Shown here piece after piece: positions 43,872 through 56,109 of a stretch of DNA of 64,000 bases; within the stretch, counting starts at the first letter, position 1; every line of letters starts with the position of its first letter. The translations under genes and the position numbers were made by a program. The notes beneath the pieces are model-generated. The model did not search any database, was not told the DNA's origin, and saw only the letters and a program-made list of their open reading frames with translations. Source of the DNA: Fomes fomentarius (lineage: Eukaryota > Basidiomycota > Agaricomycetes > Polyporales > Polyporaceae); assembly GCA_022606135.1 (NCBI GenBank), contig JABYQN010000006.1:1178001-1242000 (forward strand). The letters run 5' to 3'.

Positions 43872-46800
43872 CTAGACGCGGCGCGGGGTGCTCAGGCGTC
43901 CGTCAATCCGCCGCATCTCGCGTTCCAGTTTCTCCATCGCGGATGACCCGGCTGGAGTGGCGGGACCCCGTGCCCCGTGCTTGTCAAACATGTACGTGAG
44001 CAGATTCTTCTTCTCATCAGGCAGGCCATCGAGAAGCGTGAAGAGATGGGTCTCATCGCGAAGGATCATTTGAGCAGCGATGGTCGCTGCGGTAGCAGCC
44101 TCGCGCACGGCAAGCGAACTCGTACCTGAGCTCTCGGTCAATGCCTGAGGGGGGAGGCGCGATGGCGGTGACGATCAGCATACAATGTCTGCAATGGCAG
44201 CATCGCTGGAAGGGAAGGAGCTCACCGAAATGAGCGTCGACCTCAGACGGGGCAGCTCTTCTTCCAGCACCTCTGGGGGCAGACGCAAAAAGAACTTTCC
44301 AAGCGCGATTAGGCCAAACGCATAGGTGCCGTCTCTAATCTCCGTGGTCGCCGACGGGGGAAGGGGCGCATCCCAAAAGGCGCGAAGAGCCGCATGCAGG
44401 GTCGTCAGCCCATACACGGGTTCAATGCGGCTCGTGAGTGTATCTCGGAACAAGTTGGTCGCCTGCATCACCTGCAAAGACGTAAGCACGGCCGCAGGAC
44501 TGAACCTAAACCGACAGCACGTACGTTCATCTGGGCGCAATATCTGATTTGCAGAAGCACGGCGAAAAAATCCGCTTCGTGCCCTTCAAGCAGAGCCGCC
44601 TGGTTCTCGAGTATTTCCCATAGGATAATCAGGCCGTACTCGAGTTCCTCGGCATTCTATTATATGCATGAGAACGTGCGCTATCAGCCATTCAGCCCAG
44701 GGTCCGCTATCGCATGCACCCACCTTCCGAAAATCTAAGAACTGGACGAGCGCATTGAACAGCCGATCGAAGAGCCGGTCCTGCGTCCAAAACTCGGCCC
44801 TGCTTGGGGAGAGTGACGGCGAGAGTGGGACGGGGAACGCCGGGCTGACGGGCGAGAGCGGCTCGTGGACAGGGTTCTGGGTGCACAAATGCGCAAGGCT
44901 CTTGAGCACGGGGACGTCTGCTGAACCTTGTTCGAGCGCCGTAATGTACGTCTGCAAGGTTTGCTCCCTATCAGCGCTCCCAACGTCCTCGTGTGGTGTT
45001 GAGATCTTGAGCACTGACGGCGAGCACAGAACATCATCAGCATACACAATCAGAACTCTCCGCAGGCACTGCATTCAGCGACCTACATCCCATTCGCTTC
45101 GCCCACCACTCTCCGGCGCTGTCCCGGCCGTCGACGAGCGCGAACAGCGATGCAGCCTTCCCATTGGGAGCCGGGCTGTCCTGGAAGAGCGCCGCCTGCT
45201 GCATTATCGCCGCGCTGCGCTTGCTGTTTGTTGGCGTCCGCGGCACGGTGGGAACCGTGCTCCCACCGCCCACCCTAGCTTTCAGTTTTCCTCCCTGATC
45301 CTGTCCATTCCGAAGGAGCAGAGCTGCTGGAATGGGCGACGCGTGCGTGTGATCGTCCTCAGGCTCGACCAGCTCCAGCAGTCGCTCCGCGGCGCTCTCT
45401 GCCTGCTCCGCCCGCGCCCGCATCGCGTCCTCCACTAGCGGTTGAGCCACGCCAGCTGGTGGCGAGCTCGTCCCTGTGGAAAGCGCATTGGAAAACGGCC
45501 GTTTCGGGCTCGTCGAGACGGGCGAGAACGAATTGGCCTGTGAGTTTGATCTCGGCACGGGCGGATAAACCTCATATGGAGTTGAGAACGATATGAGGTT
45601 TACGGACTCGTCCAAGTCCATGTCCGAGTCACTGTCCTCAGGCACCGGGATGTTCGTCGCCAAAAGGAGCGACTCCTCCTCAGAGCCTGCCAGCTGGTGA
45701 AGCCCGGCTATAGACAGCGACTCACGATAGACGGGCACTGCCGCAGCCTGCCCAACCTTCTGCGGCCGTGGGGTGGGCGAGGTCAAGCTGGTGACTGATC
45801 CTGGCGGTGACGCCGGGAGTGCAGTTTCAACGGCTTTACGGAATGCGGAATTGGAGGTTGGAGGGGAAGGGTTCACGGATGCATATGGCGACGAGACGCG
45901 CCGCCGGAACGTCTGTTCAGATGTCGGTGACGGGGGTGAGGCGCTCTGTGCCTGTCTGGGAGGGCCCCGCGCGGTGGTGCTCGATGCCACATTGGAACTT
46001 GTCGACCGAGAGAGCGTGCCCCCGGAAAGGATCCTAGATCTCGGCGGGGACGAGCGCGACACCGGCGATGAGGCACGGATTGCACCCGTGGAACTGCTCG
46101 TCGATAACGAGGGCGATGTCGGCCGCCTTGTTGGCGGTGACGTCGCGCGTATTGTGTGCGACGTCGAGGTCGCTTGATGCCTCAGAGAGGGCGGTGCGGT
46201 CGCGATAGCTTTCGCTTTCGCTCGGCTGGCAGCGATTGCGGCTGCGACACTGCTCTTCTTTGTCCGGGGTGGGGTGACAGGGCTGGGGAGACTTGCTATC
46301 GCCTCAGGGTTGGGGCACGCCTTCTCCAGCTGCTTGCGCGAGACATTATCAAGACCCTGCAGGATCACAGCTCCACGTTCAGGCCATATCCCTTGGAATA
46401 CCCAAAACAACTGCCGCGCGTTGTCCCGTACCCCCGCGTTGGCGTCGCCCAGCGCCTTCTTGACGATCTTCTCTATGAGATCGATCCCGCCGGACGCCTC
46501 AATTGAGTGGGTGGCGCGCGATCCATGAACTTCGAGGTATGTCTTCACGTGACCAATCGCGTAGGAACGCGTCTGAATGGCCTTATCCTGGAGGATGTTC
46601 CAAAGCGGGGGGATGATGACCTTCGGCTGTGCAGAGACACACTGCAGGAGCGTCGTGACGGTAGCCTGTGACGTCTGGGCCGCAATCTTCTTTGTGAGTG
46701 ATGCCAGGCGGAGAAGATGGTTGAACAGAAGCTCGCAGAATGGATCCAGAGCGGTGCCAAGGGCGATAGCGAGTTCACTATAGAAGGAACATGTGTTGGT

Positions 46801-48803
46801 GGCAACCGTCGTCCGCAGGCTGACGAGCTGATTGTGCGGTGATTTCATTATATTCATTGTGTCACAATCAGAATCAGTTCATGCTGTCCGCCGCGGAGTG
46901 TCGTATCGCTGGAACAACACGCACCGTTTTGAGCGAGGCCTCCATAAATCCATTCTTCAAGCCGTGCAGGAACGTGTCCGTGTATCGTTCATGCACCTCT
47001 CCTTTGAGCATGCCACGGACTCGCTGAATAGCCTGCTCTCGAGCTGCCCAGTTGTGTTCAGTTTCTTTCCCCTGAAGAAGTGATGTGGGGTTCCGTCAGC
47101 GAAGGGAAGGGTGGGAGATCCTTCATGATACCGACGTACCTCAAACGGCCGCAACATCGAAGCGAACTCGCTCTCGAGATCGCGGCTCGAAGCAATCTAT
47201 TGCACAGAAGCACGGTCAGTGGTGCCCTCCAGCCACCTCTAGATGAAACAGAGGTGAATAAACAAATCAATAGAGAGACACTCACGTAGACCGCTTTCAC
47301 GTCGGGCCCAGAACCGGTAGTAGAAGGGCCCTCACCCGTCGGAGACATAGCAGCCGCGCGACTAGCAGGCCGAGGAATTTCGCGGATATTCCCTTGACTA
47401 ACCGTCCGCGAAACGGCACCGCTGCTGTGGGCAGCTGCACCAGCCACGGTGGGTCCAGGACGCTTTTGCATCAGCGCGATGCTCGGTGGGACATACTCCC
47501 GAGCGGCTCCTGCGATGTCGCCGTTCTCCGACCCAGCTTCGCTCATCGTCGCCGGAGTGTTCGACCCTCCGCCACCCGAGAGCACCTTCGAAAGCACGCC
47601 GTCGACGATCGTCTTCCGTACACCCTTCTTCGTCATCTCCTTCTTGAGGTCCGTGCGTGCCATGTCCGTAACTCCCGGACCAGTGAATAGCTCCACGACG
47701 GACTGCCGCGCACACTCGCGCACGTTCCCGTCCGTGTCCTCCAGCGCGCCAACCAGGTGGGGAAGGTATGGGCGCAGAGGGAAGAGGTGGTGCGCACGGC
47801 GGATGTGCACGAGTGTCAAGATCGACTGTACGATTCCCCAACACGCACCTTGAGTCTGCGAGACTTCCAAGCATCCAAGCAAGACTGAACACGCACCTGC
47901 TCTCGGGCCCTCCAAACCTTGCTCATGAGCCCGCCCTCGCGCAGGAACCTCTCAAATAGATGTAGGGGCGCCTCTGGACCCTTCCCCTCCCTCGACCTGC
48001 TCAGCTGCGAAGCCGTGCCGCCAGATCGAAATGCGAAACCACCCATCACAACTAGCGTTTCCCGAGCCTTGTCCCTTGCTCGCTCCCGACTATCTCCCAA
48101 CCGATCCAGGACTCCGCCTCCCGCCGGCATAAGCTGGGTAATGACCTGCCGTAACGCATGGGCGTCCACGGGAGAAGAGGACGCAGAGGAAGCAGTGGAA
48201 GCAGCAGGAGACGTGGATGAGGACGGGAGCGGGATCTGGGCCGGGGAGCGAGTGACGAGAAGCGGGATGAGCGGGGGAAGCGCAGAGAGCGTTGCGGTCG
48301 TCAAGTGCTGGTTCGGAGTGCGCAGACACGCCTTGAAGACCTGGATGAGGGCGTCGGGGTCCGGGATCTGCACATGCAATGGTTAGATGAGCACATTCCC
48401 CTTCCCGCTCAGTTCGAGCCCAGACGTATTGGACCCGTGACTGGACTAGAATGCGGACGTAAATGCATGAACGTGTACACACCTCGGAGCCCGCCTCAAA
48501 CTCTGCCTGCAGCTTGGTGATCGCATCCACCTTCGCGTCGATATCTGTCCGTCCAAACCACCGCCGCCCAGACCGACACCGGAACCAACGTTCATCCAAA
48601 CCAATCCCGTCCCGAAACGCGCACACACACGCCGAAACGCGTACCCAAAAGCAAAGCTCACATCAGACGGAATGCCCAGACAACGCATACAAGAGCAGGA
48701 GGGCACCTGCGCATGTCGGAACGCGCAGTGCACCAGAAGGGAAGGGGGACGGACCGTTTGATTTGCATTGGTTCACGAGTCGCCACACGGGCGAGTCGTC
48801 CAT
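43872..48803 (-). CDS. STU1: CLASP/Stu1 microtubule plus-end regulator
   Basis: TOG-domain protein that binds microtubule lattice and plus ends and promotes rescue; in yeast essential for spindle assembly. It starts MDDSPVWRLVNQCKSN; after an intron the TOG repeat DIDAKVDAITKLQAEFEAGS begins, with further HEAT helices (PDPDALIQVFKACLRTPNQHL). The second TOG block is ESEFASMLRPFEGKETEHNW, AAREQAIQRVRGML, LVSLRTTVATNTCSFYSELA and KALGDANAGVRDNARQLFWVF, the CLASP_N signature. A long Ser/Pro/Arg-rich linker (about 46250-45500) fits the microtubule-binding region, with SSP and SRS clusters. A C-terminal helical domain (TTLHAALRAFWDAPLPPSAT, GLIALGKFFLRLPPEVLEEE) ends GRLSTPRRV. About nine exons, the largest covering most of 46850-45090. 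Confidence 0.92.
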
Positions 48804-50245
48804 CGTGTCGTATCAACTTCTCTGGTTCGTGAGCTGGCAGTCGTGTCGGTCGCGGTTCAGCTTGATGCTAATGCGATGCTAGACGTAGTCGAGTCGGTTG
48901 AGAAAGACTTTTAGCCTCGTGAGGTTCGCGGACGTCGGTGCTCGACTTACGCTCGCGGAGTCCACAAATCGCCCGAAGCGCTGGCCGCCGCGGTCGTCAC
49001 ATGCGTTACGCCAATTGCTGTCACGTACAGTCACACATTATCACACCACCGTGATCCCCAGGGTGTCACAGTGTTACTTTGAACTGAAGTCACGCCTGGA
49101 GGTATTTTGCTTCCGCGAGCGAGCGACGATTGGCCGGAGAAGCTATATCGCGGCGCCAGATCTGGGGTCCCAGTCGAGAATACACGTTGCTCAAACGCCC
49201 GACGCGTCGGTCCGCTGACTATTATCTCAACGAACACTCGCACCCGTTCGCGTAAGGTTGGCAGGAGAGATGGGGTATCAATTGTGCAAACTGTATCAAT
49301 GCATGTATATACGAGATATTGCGGACGAGAATAAATTGTTACAGAGAGCGGAGCGGGCAAGAATAGAAAAGATGGAGACATGCGAGAAATACAGCTATCA
49401 TGAGAACGGAAGGACTACATAGAAAGCGACAGACACAGGACCGGCAAACTAAAGTGCGACAGCAGACGAGATTATGAGACATATGGACGCGAGCAAGCAA
49501 ACGTAAAGCGCCACCAACGAACGGTAGCAAGAGAAAGAGAGCGGATGAGAAGGAGATCATGACATCCATCGCAACGATGACCGCCGACAGATGGAATGAG
49601 AGATGGATGGATGACAGAGTCCATGCAGAATGAGATGCAACTGAGATAAGACAGGCTCCCTGCGTCAGCCCAACTGGAATGAAAAGACCAAACAGAAGCG
49701 TCCAATGCGCAATCAGAACAAAACAGGCGCGCGATGCGAGACGATGCGTGCAGCATCACCGAGCGGTGCACCGTACTTGCGAACAGCTTTGCACAGCACA
49801 TGACAGCACTGGCAGCAGCGTAATATCCCGCACAACCGGTGACCGGTGCCATTTGATCCCGACGATGGCTGATGCTGGCGTGAACGAACGTCTTAACGTT
49901 GGCCCAACCCACCAACCCTCGCGCCCCTGCAAACCGGTCGTATCCTTTTTCAAAGACTCCTTCCTGTCCCTTCGATACCGGAGTCTGTCACCGTTCAAGT
50001 GGGGGGAGTGTAGGTGTGGACGAGAAAGTGGAAACACAGTTTGAGAGCCGTAGGTGATCGAAACCAAGCAAGAACGCATATAGTTTACGAATCCGAGCCG
50101 GAGAGTCGAGACGTCTATGAATGGAGGTTGTCCGCTGGGGGGGGGGAGTGGATGAGGGGAGCCACGAGCACATCGACGACAAGCAGAGCGTGCAGAGACC
50201 GCGCGAGCGACGTCCCGGCATTTCTGACTAGGAGTCCACGACACT
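48804..50245. other. Intergenic region between CLASP start and HSF-type gene end
   Basis: 1.4 kb. Holds the CLASP promoter and the 3' UTR of the HSF-type gene. A-rich purine tracts on the plus strand (49340-49700) and a G10 run at 50139-50148; no gene seen. Confidence 0.45.
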
Positions 50246-52401
50246 CTACAGTTCGCCGTTCTTAGCGTATTGCGGGAGGTGCTCGTTCATCTGGACGAAC
50301 CCGTAGTCGGGTGAATCTAGAGGTAGCCGAGTCAGTCATATTGCTTCGCCGACTGACCCGCAGAGTTGCATTCCGGGCGAATGCAGCCCTGACTGAGAGG
50401 CCGCATGGTGAAGTAGACTCACTCACATCGAGTGATATCGGCATCGCCTGCACCATTGCCGTACCCGTCTGCGCCAGGAGTGTTGGCGGCCGAGCTCGTC
50501 GTACTCAATGACGACGCGCTTGTCGATGGCCGGACACTCCGCTGTCCTGGCATGCCACCGTACATCCCGTTCGCGTGACCGGTGGTCTCATCAACCCCGT
50601 ATGCAAAATCCGCCTGTGCGGGGTTGAAGCTGTACGAGTCCGCAACCGAGGGCAGCTGGATCATGCTACGGACACGCGGGATGCCATTACCCGTATGGTC
50701 CTCGGCAGGATGGGGAGACGTGGAAGGACGCTGCGAGGGGTGCTCAGAGTACGGCGAGGGGTAAGGGGACATTGCTTGACTGTGCCTGCGCTCGCGCCTG
50801 ATGCTCAAGGACCCGCCATTCTGGTACGACTTGGACGACGGTGGTCGCGAGGAGACCGGGCTCATCGGTCGATGTCCTGATCCAGGACGCGAGTACTCAC
50901 TGGGAAAATGGTGTGCACTGGAGTCCTCGTACGGGGTGGGCAGGGTCGACATCGACGACGCAGAATAACCCGACGTTGGCCTGCTGTCGGGAGAAACGGG
51001 CCCGGCGCTATGGTGGCTGCGTGCCAACTGAGGGTACGACGATGTGTAGGTGTTGATAGCGGCAGGCTGGGGACGCGAGGAATTCGAGTAACCACTGCTC
51101 ATGTTGCTGCTGGGATTCAGCAGGCTAGACAACGAGCCAGATGAATGCGCGGTCGACGCGCTGGTCGGGGAGAAAGACCAATTGTTCTGCTGGTCAGCGT
51201 ACTGGTACTGGGAAGAAGGCGACGGAAGCATCATGGCTTCGCGGCCGGCAGTGGAATAAGTCATAGAACCAAACGAGGACTGGGTATCTTCAGAAGGGGT
51301 AACTGGATGCAGGGTATGAGCGGAATGAGAGTACATGCTGCCGTGGCCCGAAAGCGACGGCGGGTCAGAGGGGACAGTGAGCGGCGGCAGAGTAGAACGG
51401 GGGTAACTGGCACCCCATCCAGCAGCACCGGGCTGATTGAGAGGCGTGAAGGAGCCAGGGGCGGAGAAGCCACGGGCACGACCTTTGTAGGGCGATAAAT
51501 CACCTGCAGGCACAGAGAGTGGGACATGACCCATACCGATCGCAGAACGCGGCGGGGGAATCTGAGGCACCTCATTGTCACGCTTGCGCGGCTTGGGGAG
51601 ACGAGGCGGGACGCGACGCTTGAAGTTGGCGACGACCTCTGGGGGCGAGTGCCTGTTGAGAGTGGGATGGGCTAGGAAAGCAATTGTGGGTCGTTAAGGC
51701 GAGAAAATGATTGGAGGGGATGGAACGTACACCAAGTACTCGCGTCCGGGTCGTCGATCGCGGGGTCCACATTGCGAAGATTGACCTTGCGCATGAAGCC
51801 ATAGATCTGAAGAACCAGCGAGTCAACGTCAGGGTCGCAGGGAAGGAGGGAGCGCCAGGGCGCGCGTGCGGTGACAGAGGAATGCTCCTTACGTTAAGTT
51901 GCCGAGAGAAGGACGCAAAGCGCGACTGACGGTAGACGCTGGGCAAGACATGCAGTGCGAGTTGTTCTGGCCGTTCTACGATGATGTGCTCGCCTGCGGG
52001 GTCCCATCGAATCATGTGATGATTCTCTGGTCGCTCGAGGAGGCTTGATTGGGGTGGGGGTGAGCGTGGAATACGAGGAGCGCGACGCGTCGAGAGACGT
52101 ACGCGTAGAGCTTGGTGAGGAAAGTGGCTTGAGGCTTAGCGGGCTGCTGCTGCGGCGCGCCGTCTGATTTTGGAGCAGTTGCATTCTCCTGCTTTGGTGA
52201 TTGGGACTCGCGCGATGGCGAGGCGGATGGGGAGTCTGCAGACTGGTTGTCGGAGATGGACTGCTGCTGGGTGGAGGATGGGAGGAGCTGGGGCGGGTAG
52301 ACGATGTTGGAGGGGGTGGAGAGCTGGTACTGCGAGTCTGACCGCTGGGGATACGAGGGACGCGAGGGATAGGTACTCTGAGGATAGAGGTCTGCCGACA
52401 T
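50246..52401 (-). CDS. HSF-type DNA-binding domain transcription factor
   Basis: Nuclear transcription factor with a heat-shock-factor-type winged helix. A Gln/Ser/Pro-rich tail (MSADLYPQSTYPSRPSYPQ) precedes the domain at about residues 94-175: FLTKLYALLERPENHHMIRW, then FASFSRQLN (the recognition helix), IYGFMRKVN and WSHPTLNRHSP, then VANFKRRVPPR. Introns interrupt the domain after KLYA and after RQLN. The long remainder is Ser/Pro/Tyr-rich with no HR-A/B coiled coil seen, so this is not the canonical trimeric Hsf1 but one of the other HSF-domain regulators that basidiomycetes carry. A last short exon ends PQYAKNGEL at 50246. About 3.7 kb of non-coding DNA lies upstream, suggesting complex regulation. 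Which process it controls cannot be told. Confidence 0.92.
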
Positions 52402-53105
52402 GGCGGGCGGGGATGTCGAAGAGGATGGCGGGTGGAGGAGGAATCGAATATGAAGGGCACGAGGCGGGATTCGAAGGAGGGAGGGCTTCTCTTGACCGAA
52501 GGGAGGGATGGGAGAACGAGGGCAGACAAACGCAACACTTTTAGGGCAGATCCAGAGCTCTGAGCAATGGATGGGATGGCCGCGCAGAAAAGGAAGGCGC
52601 GACACGGGGCGAGCGGTGGACTTAGTTTCCTCGACCGACCGGTGATCAACACCTCACGGTCTCCGGGGGTCTCCTACCAGTCACACATGCATCGAATAGA
52701 GTTCGCTGCCAGTCACCACCGTCTTTCTAGAAACAGCCCGGCGATGGATCCAGTCAGAGCCTCTGATCGAACGACCCCGTCTAAATCCGGACGACCTGGC
52801 TCGGCACTTGCCTCTCCGCATGCCGTACGCGACTCCATTCCTGCTGACAAACGCTCGCTGTCCTCCCCCTTCTGTCCTTGTCCTGCCAGCCAACACCAGC
52901 CCTCCAGCCGGCATCTCGGCTGCACCCAAGTCCCCCTCCTCATTGGCCCACTCCCATTCGAGGGTACTCCCTCAACCTTCACGGGCTCCCACGCTTTCCT
53001 GCACGCTAGACCATTTCGGGCACCCGCTCTCCCCGATCACCTGTGTACGCTCATGCACAGCATTCATCCTCTCCAGCCCGAGCCACACCGACGGCCATCG
53101 CCAGC

Positions 53106-53165
53106 CAGCCCCCGCTCACCGACACTCAGTCCCCGCTCACCGACAGCCAGCCCCCGCTCACCGAC
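53106..53165. repeat. About 20-bp tandem repeat, three copies
   Basis: Three consecutive units share the core CCCCGCTCACCGAC (at about 53110, 53131 and 53152), each followed by a similar A/C-rich link. Located in the CT-rich upstream region of the HSF-type gene. Confidence 0.85.
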
Positions 53166-54326
53166 TACCACCACCAGCACGGCCCCGCACGGCCCCGCAC
53201 CCCATGCTCACACCCCACCCCAACCCTCCTTTCATACTCCCGCCGCCACGGTCCCCGTCCGACGCTCGCCACACATGCATGCACACACACCTCATGCCCC
53301 TCGCTACGCTTCTGCGCCACAAGGCCATTGCCCTCAACGCTCCGCCTTCTCTCTAACATCTCCCCGCCCCCCTCACCTCCTTCTTTTTCCCAATTAGTGC
53401 CCCCGTCTCTTCCAGCCTCCTCCCTCCCGCCGGCTTGCTGTCCTCGCTCGGTTCATGAAACATTAGCATCAGCCTCCCCTCGCATCTCCCGCTTAACCCC
53501 CCAGTTGACATGTCATCCCGTATCACGCACTCAATATATATTCTTACTATACTCAACGCCCTCCCATCTCCACCCGTCCCCAGGCGACGTCGGGCGCCCT
53601 CCGGACCCTCATGGCTGTGAGAGCCTCGATCACTCCTCCCGCCGGCATCTGCGCACGCATCCGTCATCACGCCATGCCACCCGCACAGCGCTGCGGGGGT
53701 ATTTGACAGTTATACGCCCGTGCGTGCAAACCCCCAGGAGGAAATGAATAGATTGATATCGCACAACTGTCCGCCGGCCTGTCTGCCTGATATCTCTCTC
53801 CCTAGACTCTAGAGTCTGACTAGGAACCCTCTCCCAGATCTCGTTCGTTCGTCCCTTGAAACAATACCAAACGCTCGTCGCGGGCCGTGCACGAGGCATA
53901 CGGTGTGCCAAGTTGTTGGCGCCGCACTGCACCAGCTCCCCCGCAAACACCGCGGCCGCGGAAGCCATTTAGCAGCAGCAGCAGCACCGTGCCACCACTT
54001 ACGTGACTCTGTGCGGGCTCTTGAAAGCTCGAGGGTTCCTGAATTGACGAGATGGTAGCAGCCTTGGACATGGGGGGGCACAGCATCCGCAGCGATACGC
54101 TGGGGCGGGCGCGCACCGCGGCACACGCACAGCACGGAGCGACGCATCTACCTCCGTCCTTCCTTCGTCCCTTCGTCTATCACGAATGCTAACTCTCCTG
54201 GGACGCGTGCACTTGCACTCTCGCGTATGCGTCGGAGAGCTCGGCCGCGGGCCCACTAAGATCTCAGCCCCCTCCCCCCTCCCAGGGCTTCTTCTCCAGG
54301 CCCACGGCGCAAATTTAAATGAAACG

Positions 54327-54392
54327 CGGAGACGCAGGGACGCAGAGACGCAGACGCACTGCCCGCGCACCGCGTACCGCGTACCGCGCACG
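54327..54392. repeat. Compound short tandem repeat
   Basis: About four copies of a GACGCAG-like heptamer (54330-54358) followed by three copies of CGCGTAC/CGCGCAC (54365-54392). Both units are CpG-rich. Confidence 0.75.
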
Positions 54393-55200
54393 CTATTGCG
54401 ATCTCGCAATCTGTGCTACTTGGAGAAGCTTACGGAATCCGCGCTAGCAGCATATTTACGCCCGGGACCACTCCGAAATGAGATGAACGAACGCCTCGGA
54501 ACGCATGAGAGATGTTAAGAGGACGAGATATGAGATGCGCGGGCCAACGCGCTGAGATGTGAGATGCGACGCGTAATATATTGAAACGCGCAACAGATAC
54601 ACACCCACATGCGATCATACGAGGAAGAGAAGGAAGGACGGCCCAAGCTCGATATATTGATTCATTTTGGGTACTTCCACCCGCTGATACACATCGTCCC
54701 GATATATTTATCCAGGAAACCAACAGCAAAACATTACCAGAGCGCCCGGAGCTCGTAACCTAGATGGATGTCTATAGTGCCCGGAGTGCACAACAGCAGA
54801 GAGACGATGTGTGGAAAGAGAGTGAAGGGAAGGGGGAGAGGGAGAGGCGCGAACAGACTACCTGTCAAGGGTCGGTTTCATTTCCAAGGTATGTATGGGC
54901 AAGGGTAACAGGAAGACCAGGGAGGCATGATGTACAGGGTAAACAGGAGCGTAGTCAGCGGGGTTATGGGGTAGTGGCTAATGGCTAATGGCTAGTGGGG
55001 GTAAACCGATATCAACGGCGAATGATAATACTCTGAAGCTTGACTTTACGAATTTATGTGTACGGTATCGGGTAGGGATGGGATGAGCGGGAATCCATAT
55101 ATATGAAGCGTGGACGTTGTGCGTGAGTGGGTGGATGTGTGGCGTGTGATGATACAATGGATAATGACAGTGTGCGAGGCCGAGGAGAGTGACGTAGGAA

Positions 55201-55216
55201 GAGAGAGAGAGAGAGA
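55201..55216. repeat. GA dinucleotide run
   Basis: (GA)8 in a purine-rich non-coding stretch. Confidence 0.85.
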
Positions 55217-56109
55217 CAACGAGCGGGCGACAAGAGACGGATAACGAGAGGACGACGCAGAGTTCGAAGGTCGATAATCGGAGGGCCGAAAAATCGGATG
55301 ATGGTCAGATGATGGATAGAAGGATACGGAACTCCGCATCATGCAAAGGGGCAAGAGGATGGATGGAGGATGTCGTGGATGCGAATGAAACCCAAAGCCG
55401 AGCGCAAGAATCGTCCGAGCCAGCCACGTCCGACGCCCGACGCCCGGAGCCTAACGCCCAACACCGATGTCGGGACGGCTCCGCGCCGGGTATCCAAGCA
55501 TGGCCGACAGTCTACGCCAACGACAGGAAATGATCAACGAGAAAAAAGGTTGCGTCAAGGAACGAACGGTGCAGCGCAGACATACACAATAAGCGATATC
55601 ACGACTAATTGACAACACGAAGCAAGAGCAAAGTACTTCATACACCATGATGGAGGAAGTGCCAGGCAAGACCGAGGAGCCGAGCAAGAGGCGAGAAGTG
55701 GGGATCCGTGCGAGGTACAATCGCGGGGGTGTGTTCGCGGGGTTTGACCCCGAGCCGTGCGGAATCGGAGGAATAGTGACGGAGGCAAGATGATGAATGT
55801 GTCCGATGTGCGCAGAACCCACCGAACATGCCGGGGGAGTGCAATGGTCAGGATCGCTGCAATGATAGCGCTCTGCTGCCGATAACGCACTAACTGCTAT
55901 CGGCAGCGTCTGCATTGACCGGGGACCAAAACCCTCCCCCGGTGTCTCTACACGTAACCGCAGCGACACTACGGCAGTGATGGTGGCGGGAGACAGCAAG
56001 CAGGCACCGACGACCACCTCTCCATTCAACATTTCACCCCAGACAAGACAACGAGCCAGGGATGGGCCCACGATGAACGACCACGCACCCGCGACGGACT
56101 CGCAGCGCC

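Larger units (their letters stand above)
52402..56109. other. 3.7 kb non-coding region upstream of the HSF-type gene
   Basis: Between the kinase 3' end and the HSF-type start. The plus strand from 52800 to 53640 is strongly CT-rich, so the sense strand of the HSF gene is GA-rich. It contains several short tandem repeats (listed separately), an (AGC)n run near 53970-53985 and a GA dinucleotide run at 55201-55216. ORFs here are low-complexity artefacts. A long 5' leader, upstream introns or a non-coding RNA are possible. Confidence 0.5.

Noticed and set aside
45773..46177. 134-codon plus-strand ORF rich in acidic residues
   Set aside because: Antisense shadow of the Ser/Pro/Arg-rich CLASP linker exon.
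52567..53397. 276-codon plus-strand ORF
   Set aside because: Pro/Ser/His-rich low-complexity frame through a CT-rich non-coding tract with tandem repeats; three overlapping frames look equally open.
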